Origin: Deltaproteobacteria bacterium
GTDB taxonomy: Bacteria; Desulfobacterota; Binatia; UBA9968; JAJDTQ01
DNA length: 64,000 bases
Direction: 5' to 3'
Assembly (NCBI GenBank): GCA_028818755.1
Contig: JAPPNF010000134.1
Coordinates: 43,494 to 107,493, forward strand
Position 1 is the stretch's first letter. Every line of letters starts with the position of its first letter. The position numbers and the translations under genes are program-made. This document shows positions 41,519 through 51,173 of the stretch, in pieces. Below the pieces are notes generated by a model. The model saw only the letters and a list, made by a program, of their open reading frames with translations, was not told where the DNA came from and did not search any database.

Positions 41519-42847
41519 GTGAGCACGCATGGTCCTACCGGAAGAGACAGTCGGGTGCTTGGGGCTGAGGGCGCACGGCTGACGCGCAGAACGGTCATTC
41601 ACGCCGGGCTGGCAGCGGTCCTCGCGCCGCCCTGGCTCCACTCCCCGCGCCCGGCCGACGCGTCCGCCGTCCGAGGGATCGGACCCGACGGCGAGATCGT
41701 GCTGGGCGTGTCCGCCGCCTTCTCCGGCCCTTCCCGCGGCCTCGGCACCGAGCTCTACCGCGGCGCCAAGTCGTACTTCAACCACGTCAACGAGAACGGC
41801 GGCGTCAACGGCCGCAAGATCGTCCTGAAGCTCTACGACGACGGCTACCAGCCGGATCCCTGCGTCGAGAACACAGTCAAGCTGATGCTGGAGGACCAGG
41901 TCTTCCTGCTCTTCGGCTACGTGGGCACCCCCACCGTCACCCGCGTTCTGCCGATGTTGAAGAAGTTCCAGGCCCAGCGGGTCTACCTGTTCTTCCCCTT
42001 CACCGGCGCCCAGCCCCAGCGGGAGCCGCCTTACGGGGAGTTCGCCTTCAATTTGCGGGCGTCCTACCGCCAGGAAACCGCCGGCCTCGTGAACAACTTC
42101 GTGCGCATCGGCCGGGAACGCATCGGCATGTTCTACCAGGCCGATGCCTACGGCCGCAGCGGCTGGGCGGGGGTGCGGGCAGCCTTGGCGAAGCACGGCA
42201 TCGAGATGGTCGGCGAGGCCACGTACCGCCGGGGGTCGCGGTTCACGGGCAGCTTCCGGGCCCAGGTGGAGATCCTGAAGAAGGCCTCTCCCGACGCCGT
42301 AATCTGCGTCGGCGCCTACGCCGCCTGCGCCGGCTTCGCCCGCGACGCCGTGGACCTGGGCCTGCGCGTCCCCATCGCCAACCTCTCCTTCGTCGGCAGC
42401 GAAAACCTGCTCAACCTGCTGTCGGAAGGGCAGGACGACCCCGATACCTACGCCCGGTACCTGGTGAACTCGCAGGTGGTGCCCAGCTACGAGGACACCT
42501 CGATCGCGGCCGTCAAGGAGTACCGCGAGCTGATGGCGCGCTACGATCCCCAGGTGCCCAAGGAGCTGGTGAAGGAGGCCTACAAGCCGTTTCCCCACAG
42601 CTTCGTGAGCCTGGAAGGGTTCCTGGACGCCAAGTTGCTGGTGGAGATTCTCCGGCGTCTCAAGGGCAGACCGGACAGAAGCGGCCTGGAGGAGGCCGTT
42701 TTCTCGGTGCGCGACTACGACCTGGGCATCGGCGAGGCCGTGTCCTTCGGGCCGGAGCGCCGGCAGGGGCTGCAGAAGGTTTACTACACGGTCGTCGAGG
42801 GAGGCCGGTTCGTCACCCTGGACGACTGGAAAGCCAAGTTCGGGTGA
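41519..42847 (+). CDS. ABC branched-chain amino-acid-type substrate-binding protein
   Basis: This 442-residue protein has a Tat-like signal (ARLTRRTVIHAGLAAVL, then AXA near ADASA). The mature chain is a periplasmic-binding type I fold: GEIVLGVSAAFSGPSRGLGT, YFNHVNENGGVNGRKIVLKL, YDDGYQPDPCVENTVKLM, FGYVGTPTVTRVLPML and YGRSGWAGVRAALAKHGIEM. The start is GTG 41519 after a weak site. It is followed with a GTGA overlap by a membrane sensor gene rather than by Liv permeases, so it may serve as the ligand receptor of that sensor instead of an importer. Confidence 0.85.
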   Translation: MSTHGPTGRDSRVLGAEGARLTRRTVIHAGLAAVLAPPWLHSPRPADASAVRGIGPDGEIVLGVSAAFSGPSRGLGTELYRGAKSYFNHVNENGGVNGRKIVLKLYDDGYQPDPCVENTVKLMLEDQVFLLFGYVGTPTVTRVLPMLKKFQAQRVYLFFPFTGAQPQREPPYGEFAFNLRASYRQETAGLVNNFVRIGRERIGMFYQADAYGRSGWAGVRAALAKHGIEMVGEATYRRGSRFTGSFRAQVEILKKASPDAVICVGAYAACAGFARDAVDLGLRVPIANLSFVGSENLLNLLSEGQDDPDTYARYLVNSQVVPSYEDTSIAAVKEYRELMARYDPQVPKELVKEAYKPFPHSFVSLEGFLDAKLLVEILRRLKGRPDRSGLEEAVFSVRDYDLGIGEAVSFGPERRQGLQKVYYTVVEGGRFVTLDDWKAKFG

Positions 42848-42849
42848 TC

Positions 42850-43593
42850 ATGAAGATCAGGAAGCTCTTTCAGAAGACCCAGTTCGGCATCTTCGGGCTC
42901 TTCGGCCTGATCGTGCTGTCCACCTCGGCGCTGACCATCTACACGGTGCAGACCCACCTGTCGGCGGAGTACGAGAGCAACAGCCGCAACATCGCCAAGA
43001 CCATCGCCGACGCCAGCGTGGACATCCTGCTCAACCGCAACCTCGCCACGCTCCAGTCGCTCATCGACCAGTTCGTGGAGATCCAGGGCATCCGCTACGT
43101 CTACATCACCAGCGACAACGGCGAATACCTGGCACACACCTTCGTTCCCGGAATTCCCGAAGCGATCCTGGAGAGCGATCCGTTCGAGACCGCCACGGTC
43201 AAGCGGACGCTGCCTGGAATGGGCGAGTTCGTGGAAGTGGCCAGCCCGATCCTGGCAGGGTTCGGCGGCGTCGTGCACGTGGGCATGGACCTCGACACCA
43301 TCGGCCTCAAGATACAACGGGCCATCGGCCAACAGGTGTATCTCATCTCGGTCCTGCTGGTGGTGGGAGTGCTGGGGGCAATCTGGTTCGTCAATCTCGC
43401 CGCCAAGCCTTTGGGGGAACTCCTGGCCTTCGCCGTGAAGTTGGCCAAGGAGGAGGACGCCGACGGCGCCGGCGACGAGAAGATCCTCGCACGCGACGAC
43501 GAGGCCGGAGAGCTGGCGCGCCTGCTCCTCCACGTGGCGCAACGCAAGAACGGCACCGAAGAGCCGCCGCCGTCGACGGAACGGACCGGATAG
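42850..43593 (+). CDS. Membrane protein with periplasmic Cache-like domain and HAMP-like tail
   Basis: This 247-residue protein has one N-terminal helix (FGIFGLFGLIVLSTSALTIY), a periplasmic domain of about 120 residues with DASVDILLNRNLATLQSLID and GIRYVYITSDNGEYLAHTF (single Cache-like), and a second helix (VYLISVLLVVGVLGAIWFV) followed by a short HAMP-like segment LAAKPLGELLAFAVKLAKEE. It then ends in an acidic linker with no output domain. Such proteins can partner a separate kinase or cyclase that is not in the window. ATG 42850 follows six bases after GTG 42844, which overlaps the preceding stop, so coupling is certain. Confidence 0.7.
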   Translation: MKIRKLFQKTQFGIFGLFGLIVLSTSALTIYTVQTHLSAEYESNSRNIAKTIADASVDILLNRNLATLQSLIDQFVEIQGIRYVYITSDNGEYLAHTFVPGIPEAILESDPFETATVKRTLPGMGEFVEVASPILAGFGGVVHVGMDLDTIGLKIQRAIGQQVYLISVLLVVGVLGAIWFVNLAAKPLGELLAFAVKLAKEEDADGAGDEKILARDDEAGELARLLLHVAQRKNGTEEPPPSTERTG

Positions 43594-43615
43594 CAGGCAA
43601 CGGGAGGCGCCGCGG

Positions 43616-44920
43616 GTGCGTATCCACAGAGTCGCCATCGCATTCTTCTGCACCATGCTGCAGATCTGCTTCGGCACGGTCTACGCCTGGAGCTTCTTCC
43701 AGACCATGCTGGTGCGCCAGTCCGGATGGACCCACACCGAGACCGCCTGGGCCTTCAGCATCGCCATCTTCTGCCTCGGCACCTCCGCGGCCTGGGCCGG
43801 CTCGGCGCTGGGAAGGCTGGGACCCAGACGGTTGGCGCTGGCCGGCAGCTTCATGTTCGCCGGCGGCTACGTGATCGCCAGCGCCGCGCTGTGGCTGGAT
43901 TTCCTTCCGCTGTTCTACGTAGGCTACGGTGTCATCGGCGGCGCCGGCATCGGCCTCGGCTACGTGACCCCGGTGGCGACGGTGGCCAAGTGGTTCCCGG
44001 ACAAGAAGGGGCTGGTCACCGGCATCGTGGTGATGGGTTTCGGGATAGGCGCGCTGCTCCTGAGCAAGGGGCTGGCGCCGTTCCTGGTGGTGCGCACGGA
44101 GGGCGACCTGTCGCTGGTCTTCCTGTGGCTCGGCATCATATTCGCGGGAATACTGATCCCCTGCAGCCTGGCTTTGAGCGATCCCGTGGCGCCGGTCAAG
44201 CCTCCGAGCGGCAGTCCGGCTGCGGCGACACCGCTTGACGCCACCGAGCCGGACTCCACCCTGCCCTACCTCACGTCCGGCCAGTTCATCATCATGTGGA
44301 CGGTCTTCTTCTTCAACATCGCCGCCGGCATCTCGGTCATCAGCTTTCAGTCGGAGCTGCTGCAGGAGGTCTGGGGTCTGGCCGACCCCTCCGTCGAGCC
44401 CGCGGTGCTGGCGGAATACGGCGCCACGCTGATCGCCGCCAGCTCCGTGTGCAACGGCGTCGGACGGCTGTTCTGGGGCCTGTTGTCGGACCGCATCGGC
44501 CGGGTCAAGGTCTTCCGTATCCTGCTGGCCAGCCAGATGGTGGTGTTCGGGGTGCTCATGACCGAGGAGAACCCGTGGGTCTTCTCGGTGCTGGTGTGCT
44601 ACGTCCTGCTCTGTTTCGGAGGCGGTTTCGCCACCATGCCGCCCTACATCCTGGACGTGTTCGGCGCTGAGAAGATGGCGAAGATGTATGGTGTGGTGCT
44701 GACCGCCTGGGCGGCCGCGGGCATTTTCGGCCCACTCTACGTGGGATACCTGAAGGACTCCTACCCGGATCGGGCGGTCATGTACTGCTTCCTGATAGGA
44801 ATCCTGATGCTCGCCGCCGGTTACCTGTTCTCGTACCTGCTGAACGACGGGCGCCTCCGGCTCGGCCGTCCGACGCTGGAAACCACCCTCAGGCAGCACG
44901 GCATTCCGGTTCGGGCCTGA
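43616..44920 (+). CDS. OFA-family (oxalate/formate antiporter-like) MFS transporter
   Basis: This 434-residue protein has 12 helices with the OFA signature near the N-terminus (QICFGTVYAWSFFQTMLVRQ), the loop 2/3 motif GRLGPRRLALAGSFMF and GIGLGYVTPVATVAKWFPDK between helices 4 and 5. The second half has GRLFWGLLSDRIGRVKVFRI. Members move oxalate, formate or other monocarboxylates. Start GTG 43616 is preceded by GGGAGG. It probably transports a small acid related to the neighbouring binding protein. Confidence 0.85.
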   Translation: MRIHRVAIAFFCTMLQICFGTVYAWSFFQTMLVRQSGWTHTETAWAFSIAIFCLGTSAAWAGSALGRLGPRRLALAGSFMFAGGYVIASAALWLDFLPLFYVGYGVIGGAGIGLGYVTPVATVAKWFPDKKGLVTGIVVMGFGIGALLLSKGLAPFLVVRTEGDLSLVFLWLGIIFAGILIPCSLALSDPVAPVKPPSGSPAAATPLDATEPDSTLPYLTSGQFIIMWTVFFFNIAAGISVISFQSELLQEVWGLADPSVEPAVLAEYGATLIAASSVCNGVGRLFWGLLSDRIGRVKVFRILLASQMVVFGVLMTEENPWVFSVLVCYVLLCFGGGFATMPPYILDVFGAEKMAKMYGVVLTAWAAAGIFGPLYVGYLKDSYPDRAVMYCFLIGILMLAAGYLFSYLLNDGRLRLGRPTLETTLRQHGIPVRA

Positions 44921-44931
44921 GGGAGGAAGCC

Positions 44932-45561
44932 ATGAAGTTCTACGACTGCAGCACCGCGCCGAGTCCGCGCCGGGTGCGCATCTTCATCGCCGAGAAGGGG
45001 CTGGACATCCCCACGGTGCAGGTGGACCTGCGCAACGGCGAACATCTCTCCGACACGTTCCGCGCGCTCAACCCCTGGTGCACGGTGCCCGTCCTGGAGC
45101 TCGACGACGGCACCGCCATCAGCGAGGCGGTGGCGGTATGCCGGTATCTGGAGGACGCTCATCCCGAGCCGCCGCTCATGGGCGTGGACGCCCGGGACCG
45201 GGCCGTGGTGGCCATGTGGGAGCACCGTTTCGAGATCGACGGCTTCCTCGGCGTCACCGAGGCGTTTCGCAACGCCGCCAAGGGACTGAAGGGACGGGCG
45301 CTGACCGGTCCGGAGGGCGCCGCGCAGATCCCGGAGCTGGTGCAACGTGGACGCGCGCGGGTGGAAAGTTTCTTCTCCGCCCTCGACGCCCAGCTCGCCC
45401 ACCATCCCTTTGTCGCGGGCGAGCGCTACACCATCGCCGACATCACCGCGCAGGCGGCCGTGGACTTCGCCGGCTGGATCAAGATGAGCCTCCCGGCCGA
45501 GTGCCGCCGCGCAGCCGAGTGGTACCGGCGGGTCAGCCAGCGGCCCAGCGCGGCCGCGTAG
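44932..45561 (+). CDS. Glutathione S-transferase family protein
   Basis: This 209-residue protein has an N-terminal thioredoxin-like domain with YDCSTAPSPRRVRIFIAEKG and the cis-Pro phrase NPWCTVPVLELDDGTAISEA. The helical C-terminal domain contains HHPFVAGERYTIADITAQAA, the N-capping box and hydrophobic-staple helix. Catalytic Ser or Cys is likely in the CSTAPSP turn. The reaction may be detoxification or a glutathione-dependent isomerisation. Its TAG stop lies in the left arm of the hairpin 45558-45583. AGGGAGGAAGCC precedes ATG 44932. Confidence 0.88.
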   Translation: MKFYDCSTAPSPRRVRIFIAEKGLDIPTVQVDLRNGEHLSDTFRALNPWCTVPVLELDDGTAISEAVAVCRYLEDAHPEPPLMGVDARDRAVVAMWEHRFEIDGFLGVTEAFRNAAKGLKGRALTGPEGAAQIPELVQRGRARVESFFSALDAQLAHHPFVAGERYTIADITAQAAVDFAGWIKMSLPAECRRAAEWYRRVSQRPSAAA

Positions 45562-45583
45562 GGCGACCGCGGGTCGCCCCTAC
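45558..45583. terminator. Bidirectional hairpin between convergent genes (GGGGCGACC repeat family)
   Basis: GTAGGGCGACC and GGTCGCCCCTAC pair over 11 positions with one bulged C around a 3-base loop. It ends both the GST gene and the tetR gene and contains the stop codons of both. It is the second copy of the palindrome seen at 26772. Confidence 0.65.
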
Positions 45584-46269
45584 ACGGATCCCGGCCACAG
45601 GCCGAAGCTCTTTTCGTCGGGCAGGAAAGACTTGAGGAGGCCGTCCCCGGCTCCGGCGTCCTGCGCGTCGCCGCTGAGGATGCCGAAGAAGAAAATGTGC
45701 AGCATCTGCTCGATGAGGGGCCGGAGGGAGGGGTCCCGCCTGGGATTGTACCAGGTGTAGATCCAGTTCATCATGCCGAAGAGGGCCAGCGCCGCCACCC
45801 GCACGTTGATCTTCGCGGCGTGCTCGTTCCGCTGAAGCTCCTCCACCATGTCCACCAGGGCCTTCACGTAACGCCGTTTGAGATCCAGGATCCGCCGCTC
45901 GTAGTCCGCCGTCAGCGCGGTGTCCTCCCGGGACATCACCTTCATCTCGTCCATGTTGTGCAGGAAGAACCCCAGATGGTTGTGGACGAACAGCGCGATC
46001 TTCTCCCGCGCGGACTTCCCGGATTCCTGTACCTTGCCGGCGTTCTCCAGCAAGGTCACGAGGCAGCGTTCCTGTATCAGGCAGAGCAGCTCTTCCTTGG
46101 TGCGGAAGTAGTAGTAGAGGCCGGCAAGGCTCATGCCCGTGGCGCGGCTGATCTCGCGGATGGAAGTCCCGTCGAAACCCTTCTCCGCGAAGATCCTGGC
46201 GGAATGCTCGAGGATCTGCTGCAGCTTCTCGTCGTGGTGGGTGGTCGGCGACCCTGAATCGTTCGGCAT
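45580..46269 (-). CDS. TetR-family transcriptional regulator
   Basis: This 229-residue protein has an N-terminal HTH (ILEHSARIFAEKGFDGTSIR, EISRATGMSLAGLYYYFRTK, EELLCLIQER) matching the TetR consensus. The C-terminal ligand domain is long and helical with FVHNHLGFFLHNMDEMKVMS, the pattern seen in FadR/PaaR-like acyl-CoA-responsive members. It is convergent with GST and divergent from the crotonase operon at 46576, which it probably controls. ATG 46269 is chosen; a TTG at 46287 would add six residues. Confidence 0.88.
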   Translation of the reverse strand: MPNDSGSPTTHHDEKLQQILEHSARIFAEKGFDGTSIREISRATGMSLAGLYYYFRTKEELLCLIQERCLVTLLENAGKVQESGKSAREKIALFVHNHLGFFLHNMDEMKVMSREDTALTADYERRILDLKRRYVKALVDMVEELQRNEHAAKINVRVAALALFGMMNWIYTWYNPRRDPSLRPLIEQMLHIFFFGILSGDAQDAGAGDGLLKSFLPDEKSFGLWPGSV

Positions 46270-46378
46270 CAGCACGGATCTTGTCAAATAGGGTTTTCGA
46301 AGTCAACGAAACGGCCGTTGGACCGCGGGTGGGGGCCACCAGCCGCGTCGAATTGAATCGCCATACCTCATGGTGTAC

Positions 46379-46561
46379 AGTGTCGTGTCCCGCGTAACGG
46401 TCGACAAATCTGCTGGTCTTTTTCGCCGTCGGCGGCGTTGCTCTTCCTCGCGTGGTGCCTGCCCTGGGGGCGACCTAGGGTCGCCCCCACTCGTCATCGC
46501 GCCTTGCCGACAACGAAAAATCCTGCGCATCTTTGTCAACCGCTACGCGGGACACGACACT
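46379..46561. repeat. 183-bp giant palindrome (MITE-like element)
   Basis: The terminal arms at 46379-46408 and 46532-46561 match at 28 of 30 positions in inverted orientation (outer end AGTGTCGTGTCCCGCGTA). The interior continues as an imperfect stem (TTTTTCGCCGTCGGC facing TTTTTCGTTGTCGGC) down to a perfect central hairpin at 46466-46488. There is no coding capacity. It ends 15 bp before the first ATG of the beta-oxidation operon. Confidence 0.75.
46466..46488. repeat. Central hairpin, third copy of the GGGGCGACC palindrome
   Basis: GGGGGCGACC and GGTCGCCCCC flank a 3-base loop (TAG). It lies at the centre of the 183-bp palindrome and matches the core of the hairpins at 26772 and 45558. 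Confidence 0.7.
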
Positions 46562-46575
46562 AGCTGCTCGTTTGT

Positions 46576-47355
46576 ATGGATATGGAGTTCGAAAACATTA
46601 CCGTTGAAAGGGACGGGTTCGTGGCCGTCGCCACCCTGAACCGTCCCAAGCAGCTCAATGCCCTCTCCTACGGGCTTTGCAAGGACCTGTGCGAGGCCCT
46701 CGAAGAGCTCGACGGGGACGATTCCGTCCGGGTCTTCGTCATTACGGGAGGCGAACGCGTGTTCGCGGCCGGGGCCGACATCAACGAGATGGTGGAGGCC
46801 ACCCCGTTCGCCGGCCGGGCCCACGAGCGGCTGGCCTTCAGGGACCGCATCAACCACCTCTCCAAGCCCGTCATCGCCGCGGTGAGCGGCTTCGCCCTGG
46901 GGGGCGGCTGCGAGCTGGCCATGAGCTGCGACATCATCATCGCTTCGGAATCCGCGGTGTTCGGGCAACCCGAAGTCAACCTGGGGACCATACCGGGTTC
47001 CGGGGGCACGCAGCGGCTCACCCGCCTGGTGGGCAAGCACAAGGCCATGGAACTGGTGCTGACCGGCCGGTTCATGGATGCCGCCGAGGCGGCGCGGTGC
47101 GGCCTGGTGAACAAGGTCGTGCCGGTGGAGGTGCTGCTGGACGAAACCAAGGCCATGGCGCGGACCATTGCCGGCAAGCCGCCCATCGCCATCCGGTTCG
47201 CCAAGGAAGCGATCCTCAAGGCCGCCAACACGCCCCTGGACGACGGTCTGGCTTTCGAACGCAAGTCCTTCACCACGCTGTTCGCGTCGGAGGACCGCAA
47301 GGAGGGCATGCAGGCGTTCCTGGACAAGCGCAAGCCCGAGTTCAAGGGAAAATGA
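46576..47355 (+). CDS. Enoyl-CoA hydratase (crotonase family)
   Basis: This 259-residue protein is a crotonase fold with the oxyanion-hole motifs [13 protein letters not shown] and [20 protein letters not shown]. The catalytic Glu pair sits in [20 protein letters not shown], as in true 2-enoyl-CoA hydratases. The C-terminus ends KRKPEFKGK. It hydrates enoyl-CoA in beta-oxidation or aromatic-CoA breakdown. There is no ribosome site before ATG 46576; the MITE-like palindrome ends 15 bp upstream, so expression signals may come from the element. The stop overlaps the next start (ATGA). Confidence 0.92.
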   Translation: MDMEFENITVERDGFVAVATLNRPKQLNALSYGLCKDLCEALEELDGDDSVRVFVITGGERVFAAGADINEMVEATPFAGRAHERLAFRDRINHLSKPVIAAVSGFALGGGCELAMSCDIIIASESAVFGQPEVNLGTIPGSGGTQRLTRLVGKHKAMELVLTGRFMDAAEAARCGLVNKVVPVEVLLDETKAMARTIAGKPPIAIRFAKEAILKAANTPLDDGLAFERKSFTTLFASEDRKEGMQAFLDKRKPEFKGK

Positions 47356-48134
47356 GTTACGACACGATTCTCTACGAAAAGCTCGACGGCGTCGCCACCA
47401 TCACCCTGAACCGGCCCGAGGCGCTCAACGCGTTCACGGCGGAGATGAACCGGGAACTGCTGGACGCTCTCAAGGACGGCAGCCGCGACAAGGCGGTCCG
47501 CTGCTTCGTCCTGACCGGCGCCGGCGAGCGCGCGTTCTGCGCCGGGCAGGATCTCAAGGAACGTTCGCCGGACCGGAAGGGGTCGCTGGGAGAATCCTTG
47601 AGGTCCCGCTACAACCCCATCATCCTGGCCATCCGCCGGACCGAGAAGATCGTCCTTTGCGCCGTCAACGGCGTGGCCGCGGGCGCGGGCTGCAACCTCA
47701 CCCTGGCCTGCGACCTGCGCATCGCCTCGGAGAACGCCCGCTTCATCGAAGCGTTCGTGCGTGTGGGGCTGGGCCCGGACTGTGGCGGCAGCTACTTCAT
47801 GCCGCGGCTTATCGGCCTCGGCAAGGCCACCGAGCTCTTCCTGCTGGGAGAGCCCCTGAACGCGCAGGACGCGCTCCGCTACGGCCTGGTGACCAAGGTC
47901 GTGCCGGCGGCGGAACTGGCGGCGGAAACCCGGGCGATGGCGGAACGGCTGGCCCGCGGCCCCCGCAGCGCCGGCCTGATCAAGCGGACCCTCAACCGCT
48001 CCATGTACGGCGAGCTCGCCGCACAACTCGAATACGAGGCCAGCACGCAGGAGATCGCCGGCCGCACCGCCGACTACGACGAGGGAGTCCGGGCATTCAT
48101 GGAGAAGCGGACGCCGGCGTTCAAGGGGGAGTAG
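47352..48134 (+). CDS. Crotonase-family enzyme, PaaG-like enoyl-CoA isomerase/hydratase
   Basis: This 260-residue protein has [13 protein letters not shown] and [20 protein letters not shown] as oxyanion motifs. In the catalytic segment, [20 protein letters not shown], the first hydratase Glu is replaced and Asp follows Pro, the pattern of PaaG/PaaB isomerases acting on ring-epoxide CoA or cis-enoyl-CoA. It follows the first crotonase with a 4-bp overlap. The operon may degrade aromatic or unsaturated acyl-CoA. Confidence 0.88.
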   Translation: MSYDTILYEKLDGVATITLNRPEALNAFTAEMNRELLDALKDGSRDKAVRCFVLTGAGERAFCAGQDLKERSPDRKGSLGESLRSRYNPIILAIRRTEKIVLCAVNGVAAGAGCNLTLACDLRIASENARFIEAFVRVGLGPDCGGSYFMPRLIGLGKATELFLLGEPLNAQDALRYGLVTKVVPAAELAAETRAMAERLARGPRSAGLIKRTLNRSMYGELAAQLEYEASTQEIAGRTADYDEGVRAFMEKRTPAFKGE

Positions 48135-48175
48135 CTTCCGGGCCGGACCCGCGGGCTTCTCCGGGACAATCGACC

Positions 48176-49039
48176 ATGGTCAACGAGAACAGGATCGGCG
48201 TGATCGGCGCCGGCACCATGGGGGCCGGCATCGCCCAGGTGGCCGTCCAGGGCGGCTTCGAGGCGGTGGTGTACGATATCACCCAGGAGTTCCTCGACCG
48301 CGGGCTGGGGAGGATCCGCGGGTTCATCGGCCGCAGCCGGGAAAAGGGCAACATCGACGAGGACCAGGAGAGGCGCATCCTCTCGCGCCTCAAGGGGTCG
48401 CTGGCCCTGGAGGACCTCGCCGACGCCACCCTGGTCATCGAAGCGGCCACCGAGAACCTCGAGATCAAGCGGGAGCTGTTCCAGAACCTGGACGCCGCGT
48501 GCGCGGCGGAAACGCTGCTGGCCACCAACACCTCCTCCTTGTCGGTGACGGCCATCGGCGGCGCGGTGAAGGACGCCTCCCGCGTGCTGGGCATGCATTT
48601 CTTCAATCCCGCGCCGCTCATGGCGCTGGTGGAGGTGGTGCAGGGCGAACTGACCAGCGACGCCACGGTTGCCAAGGCGGTGGACATCGTCGGGAGGTTC
48701 GGCAAGACGCCCGTACGCGCCAAGGACACGCCCGGGTTCATCGTCAACCGCATCGCCCGGCCGTTCTACAACGAGGCGCTGCGCATCCTGAGCGAAGGGG
48801 GAGTCGACGTGGGCACCGTGGACCGCGTCATGCGCGAAGCCGGCGGCTTCCGCATGGGCCCCTTCGAGCTTCAGGACCTCATCGGCATCGACATCAACTT
48901 CACCGCCACCGAGACGCTCTACCGGGCGTTCTTCGAAGACCCGCGCTTCCGGCCGAGCCCTTTGCAGCAGAAGCTGTACCTGGCCGGCCATCTGGGACGG
49001 AAGACCGGGAAGGGCTTCTACGACTATGGCGCAAAATAG
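48176..49039 (+). CDS. 3-hydroxyacyl-CoA dehydrogenase
   Basis: This is a 287-residue protein. The Rossmann motif is [20 protein letters not shown] (residues 7-26), then [20 protein letters not shown]. The catalytic His lies in [19 protein letters not shown] with the paired Glu right after. The C-terminal dimerisation domain holds [20 protein letters not shown]. It oxidises 3-hydroxyacyl-CoA with NAD. The frame is open upstream, but ATG 48176, 42 bp after the previous stop, fits the family start. Confidence 0.92.
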   Translation: MVNENRIGVIGAGTMGAGIAQVAVQGGFEAVVYDITQEFLDRGLGRIRGFIGRSREKGNIDEDQERRILSRLKGSLALEDLADATLVIEAATENLEIKRELFQNLDAACAAETLLATNTSSLSVTAIGGAVKDASRVLGMHFFNPAPLMALVEVVQGELTSDATVAKAVDIVGRFGKTPVRAKDTPGFIVNRIARPFYNEALRILSEGGVDVGTVDRVMREAGGFRMGPFELQDLIGIDINFTATETLYRAFFEDPRFRPSPLQQKLYLAGHLGRKTGKGFYDYGAK

Positions 49040-49775
49040 CGTGGCGATCCTCGGGGGTAACCGGATGGCGGACGACTGGTTTCGTCTGGCCCGGGAGGGA
49101 GGCCTGACCGTCCAGCGATACGGGCGCGCCGCCGAGGTGGATCCGGCGACGGCGGTGGTGGTGGATACCCTGCCCCACGGGCTCGAAGCCAAGAGGCAAC
49201 TGCTGGAAGAGCTCGACGGCACGGTGCCGGGCGCATCCGTGGTGCTCAGCTCATGCCTGCGCTGGTCCGCCACCACCATCGCGTGCTGGAGCCGGCGGCC
49301 GGAACGCGTCGTCGGCTTCGCCACGTTTCACCCGCTGGCGCAGCGCGACGTCATCGAGCTGGCGCGCGGGCTCGACACCGCCGAAGAGGCGGTCCGGGCC
49401 GCCGAATCCCTGGTGCGCGGCATGGGCAAGGAGAGCGCCCTGGTGAAGGATGCGCCGGGCCTGGTGTTCCCGCGGATCCTGAGCCTCATCGTCAACGAGG
49501 CGGCACGCAGCCTGGACGAGGGTATCGCCACCGCCGAGGAGATCGACATCGCGCTGAGGCTGGGCACCAACTATCCCCAGGGACCGCTCCGCTGGGCCGA
49601 CGAGATCGGCCTGGACGAAGTCCTTGCGGTCATCGAGGGGCTCCAGGAAGAAACCGGGGACGACCGCTACCGGCCGGCGCCGCTGTTGAAGAAGCTGGTG
49701 GCATCCGGCCGGCTGGGCGAGGCCGTGGGACGGGGATTCCACGAACACGGGGAACCCGGCGACGACGCCGCTTGA
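49026..49775 (+). CDS. Divergent 3-hydroxyacyl-CoA dehydrogenase-like protein
   Basis: This 249-residue protein overlaps the previous gene by 14 bp. The N-terminal half is a weak Rossmann domain ([20 protein letters not shown]) lacking the GxGxxG pattern. The substrate half is conserved: [40 protein letters not shown] and [20 protein letters not shown], where NYPxGP and the dimer helix are typical of PaaH-like C-domains. NAD binding is probably lost or changed. Its role may be partnering the intact dehydrogenase. Confidence 0.7.
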   Translation: MAQNSVAILGGNRMADDWFRLAREGGLTVQRYGRAAEVDPATAVVVDTLPHGLEAKRQLLEELDGTVPGASVVLSSCLRWSATTIACWSRRPERVVGFATFHPLAQRDVIELARGLDTAEEAVRAAESLVRGMGKESALVKDAPGLVFPRILSLIVNEAARSLDEGIATAEEIDIALRLGTNYPQGPLRWADEIGLDEVLAVIEGLQEETGDDRYRPAPLLKKLVASGRLGEAVGRGFHEHGEPGDDAA

Positions 49776-49841
49776 CCGTCCCGCGAAAAAATCGGAACAT
49801 TCAATTCGAAACGCGCCATCGCGGCGCAGGAAAGGCGCAAC

Positions 49842-51044
49842 ATGCCCGAAGCCGTTATCGTCGACGCCGCCCGCACTCCCATGGGCCGCTATGGAGGTAT
49901 CCTCAAGGACATCCGGCCGGATGACCTGGCGGCGCACGTCATCGCCAGGCTCATCGCCCGCAACGGGATCGACAAGGAAACCATCGAGGACGTGATCCTC
50001 GGATGTACCAACCAGGCCGGGGAAGACTGCCGCAACGTGGGCCGCAACGCCTCCCTGCTCGCCGGCATCCCCGAGTCGGTGCCCGGCGCCACCGTCAATC
50101 GCCTGTGCGGTTCGGGACTGGAGGCCGTCAACCAGGCCGGCAGGGCGGTGGCTGCCGAGGAAGGTGACCTCTTCGTGGCCGGCGGCGTGGAAATGATGAC
50201 GCGCGCGCCGCTGGTGATGCCCAAGGGCGTCGTCGCGTTTGCGCGCGGCGACGTCACGGTCTACGACAGCGTGCTCGGATGGCGTTTTCCGAACCCCCGC
50301 ATGGGCGAACTGTACCCGCTCATAAGCCTGGGCGAGACCGCGGAGAACGTGGCGGAGAAGTACTCCATCGACCGCCCGCGGCAGGACGCCTTCGGCCTCA
50401 GGAGTCATCGCAACGCCGTGGCGGCCCAGGAAGCCGGGCGGCTGGACGACGAGATCATCCCCGTATCCCTGCCCCAACGGCGCGGCGACCCGGTGGTGCA
50501 CGACCGGGACGAAGGCCCGCGGCCGGACACCAGCCTGGAACAGCTTGCGGCGTTGAGGCCGGCGTTCGTCAAGAACGGCACCGTGACCGCCGGCAACTCG
50601 TCACCGCTGTCCGACGGCGCCGCGGCGTTGCTGGTCGCCTCCCGCGAGCGGGCGGAAGCGCTGAAGCTGAAACCCATGGTCCGCATCGTCGCCTCGGCGG
50701 TGGCGGGGGTGGATCCCGCGTTCATGGGCATCGGACCCATCCCGGCCAGCCGCAAGGCCATGGAACGGGCCGGGCTCACCGCCGACCAACTGGACCTGGT
50801 GGAGCTCAACGAGGCCTTCGCCTCCCAGTCGCTGGCGTGTGTCAAGGAGCTTGACCTGGATCCGGACAAGGTCAACGTGAACGGCGGCGCCATCGCCCTG
50901 GGACACCCTCTGGGTTGCAGCGGCGCGAGAATCATGACAACGTTGATTCACGAAATGAAGCGCCGCGGCAGCCGTTACGGCATGGCTACCATGTGCATCG
51001 GCGTGGGACAGGGCATCGCCACCATCGTCGAGCGGGTGGACTAG
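49842..51044 (+). CDS. Thiolase (acetyl-CoA acyltransferase)
   Basis: This 400-residue protein has the nucleophile Cys 89 in [16 protein letters not shown], the His 355 motif [18 protein letters not shown] and the second Cys 385 in [13 protein letters not shown]. The usual GGGxG is VGQG here. It cleaves 3-ketoacyl-CoA with CoA in the last step of the pathway encoded upstream. Opening residues [19 protein letters not shown] are standard. GGAAAGGCGCAAC precedes the ATG. Confidence 0.94.
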   Translation: MPEAVIVDAARTPMGRYGGILKDIRPDDLAAHVIARLIARNGIDKETIEDVILGCTNQAGEDCRNVGRNASLLAGIPESVPGATVNRLCGSGLEAVNQAGRAVAAEEGDLFVAGGVEMMTRAPLVMPKGVVAFARGDVTVYDSVLGWRFPNPRMGELYPLISLGETAENVAEKYSIDRPRQDAFGLRSHRNAVAAQEAGRLDDEIIPVSLPQRRGDPVVHDRDEGPRPDTSLEQLAALRPAFVKNGTVTAGNSSPLSDGAAALLVASRERAEALKLKPMVRIVASAVAGVDPAFMGIGPIPASRKAMERAGLTADQLDLVELNEAFASQSLACVKELDLDPDKVNVNGGAIALGHPLGCSGARIMTTLIHEMKRRGSRYGMATMCIGVGQGIATIVERVD

Positions 51045-51173
51045 GGGGTCCGCACTACATATGCGTTAGCAAGACGGCGTGGAATGCTATATGTTGTGTT
51101 TTAACAGGTTCCCATTCCTGGAATGAAAGGGGTTTCATCCCGGAGTCGCGCCGGACCCTGAATACGGCGGAGC

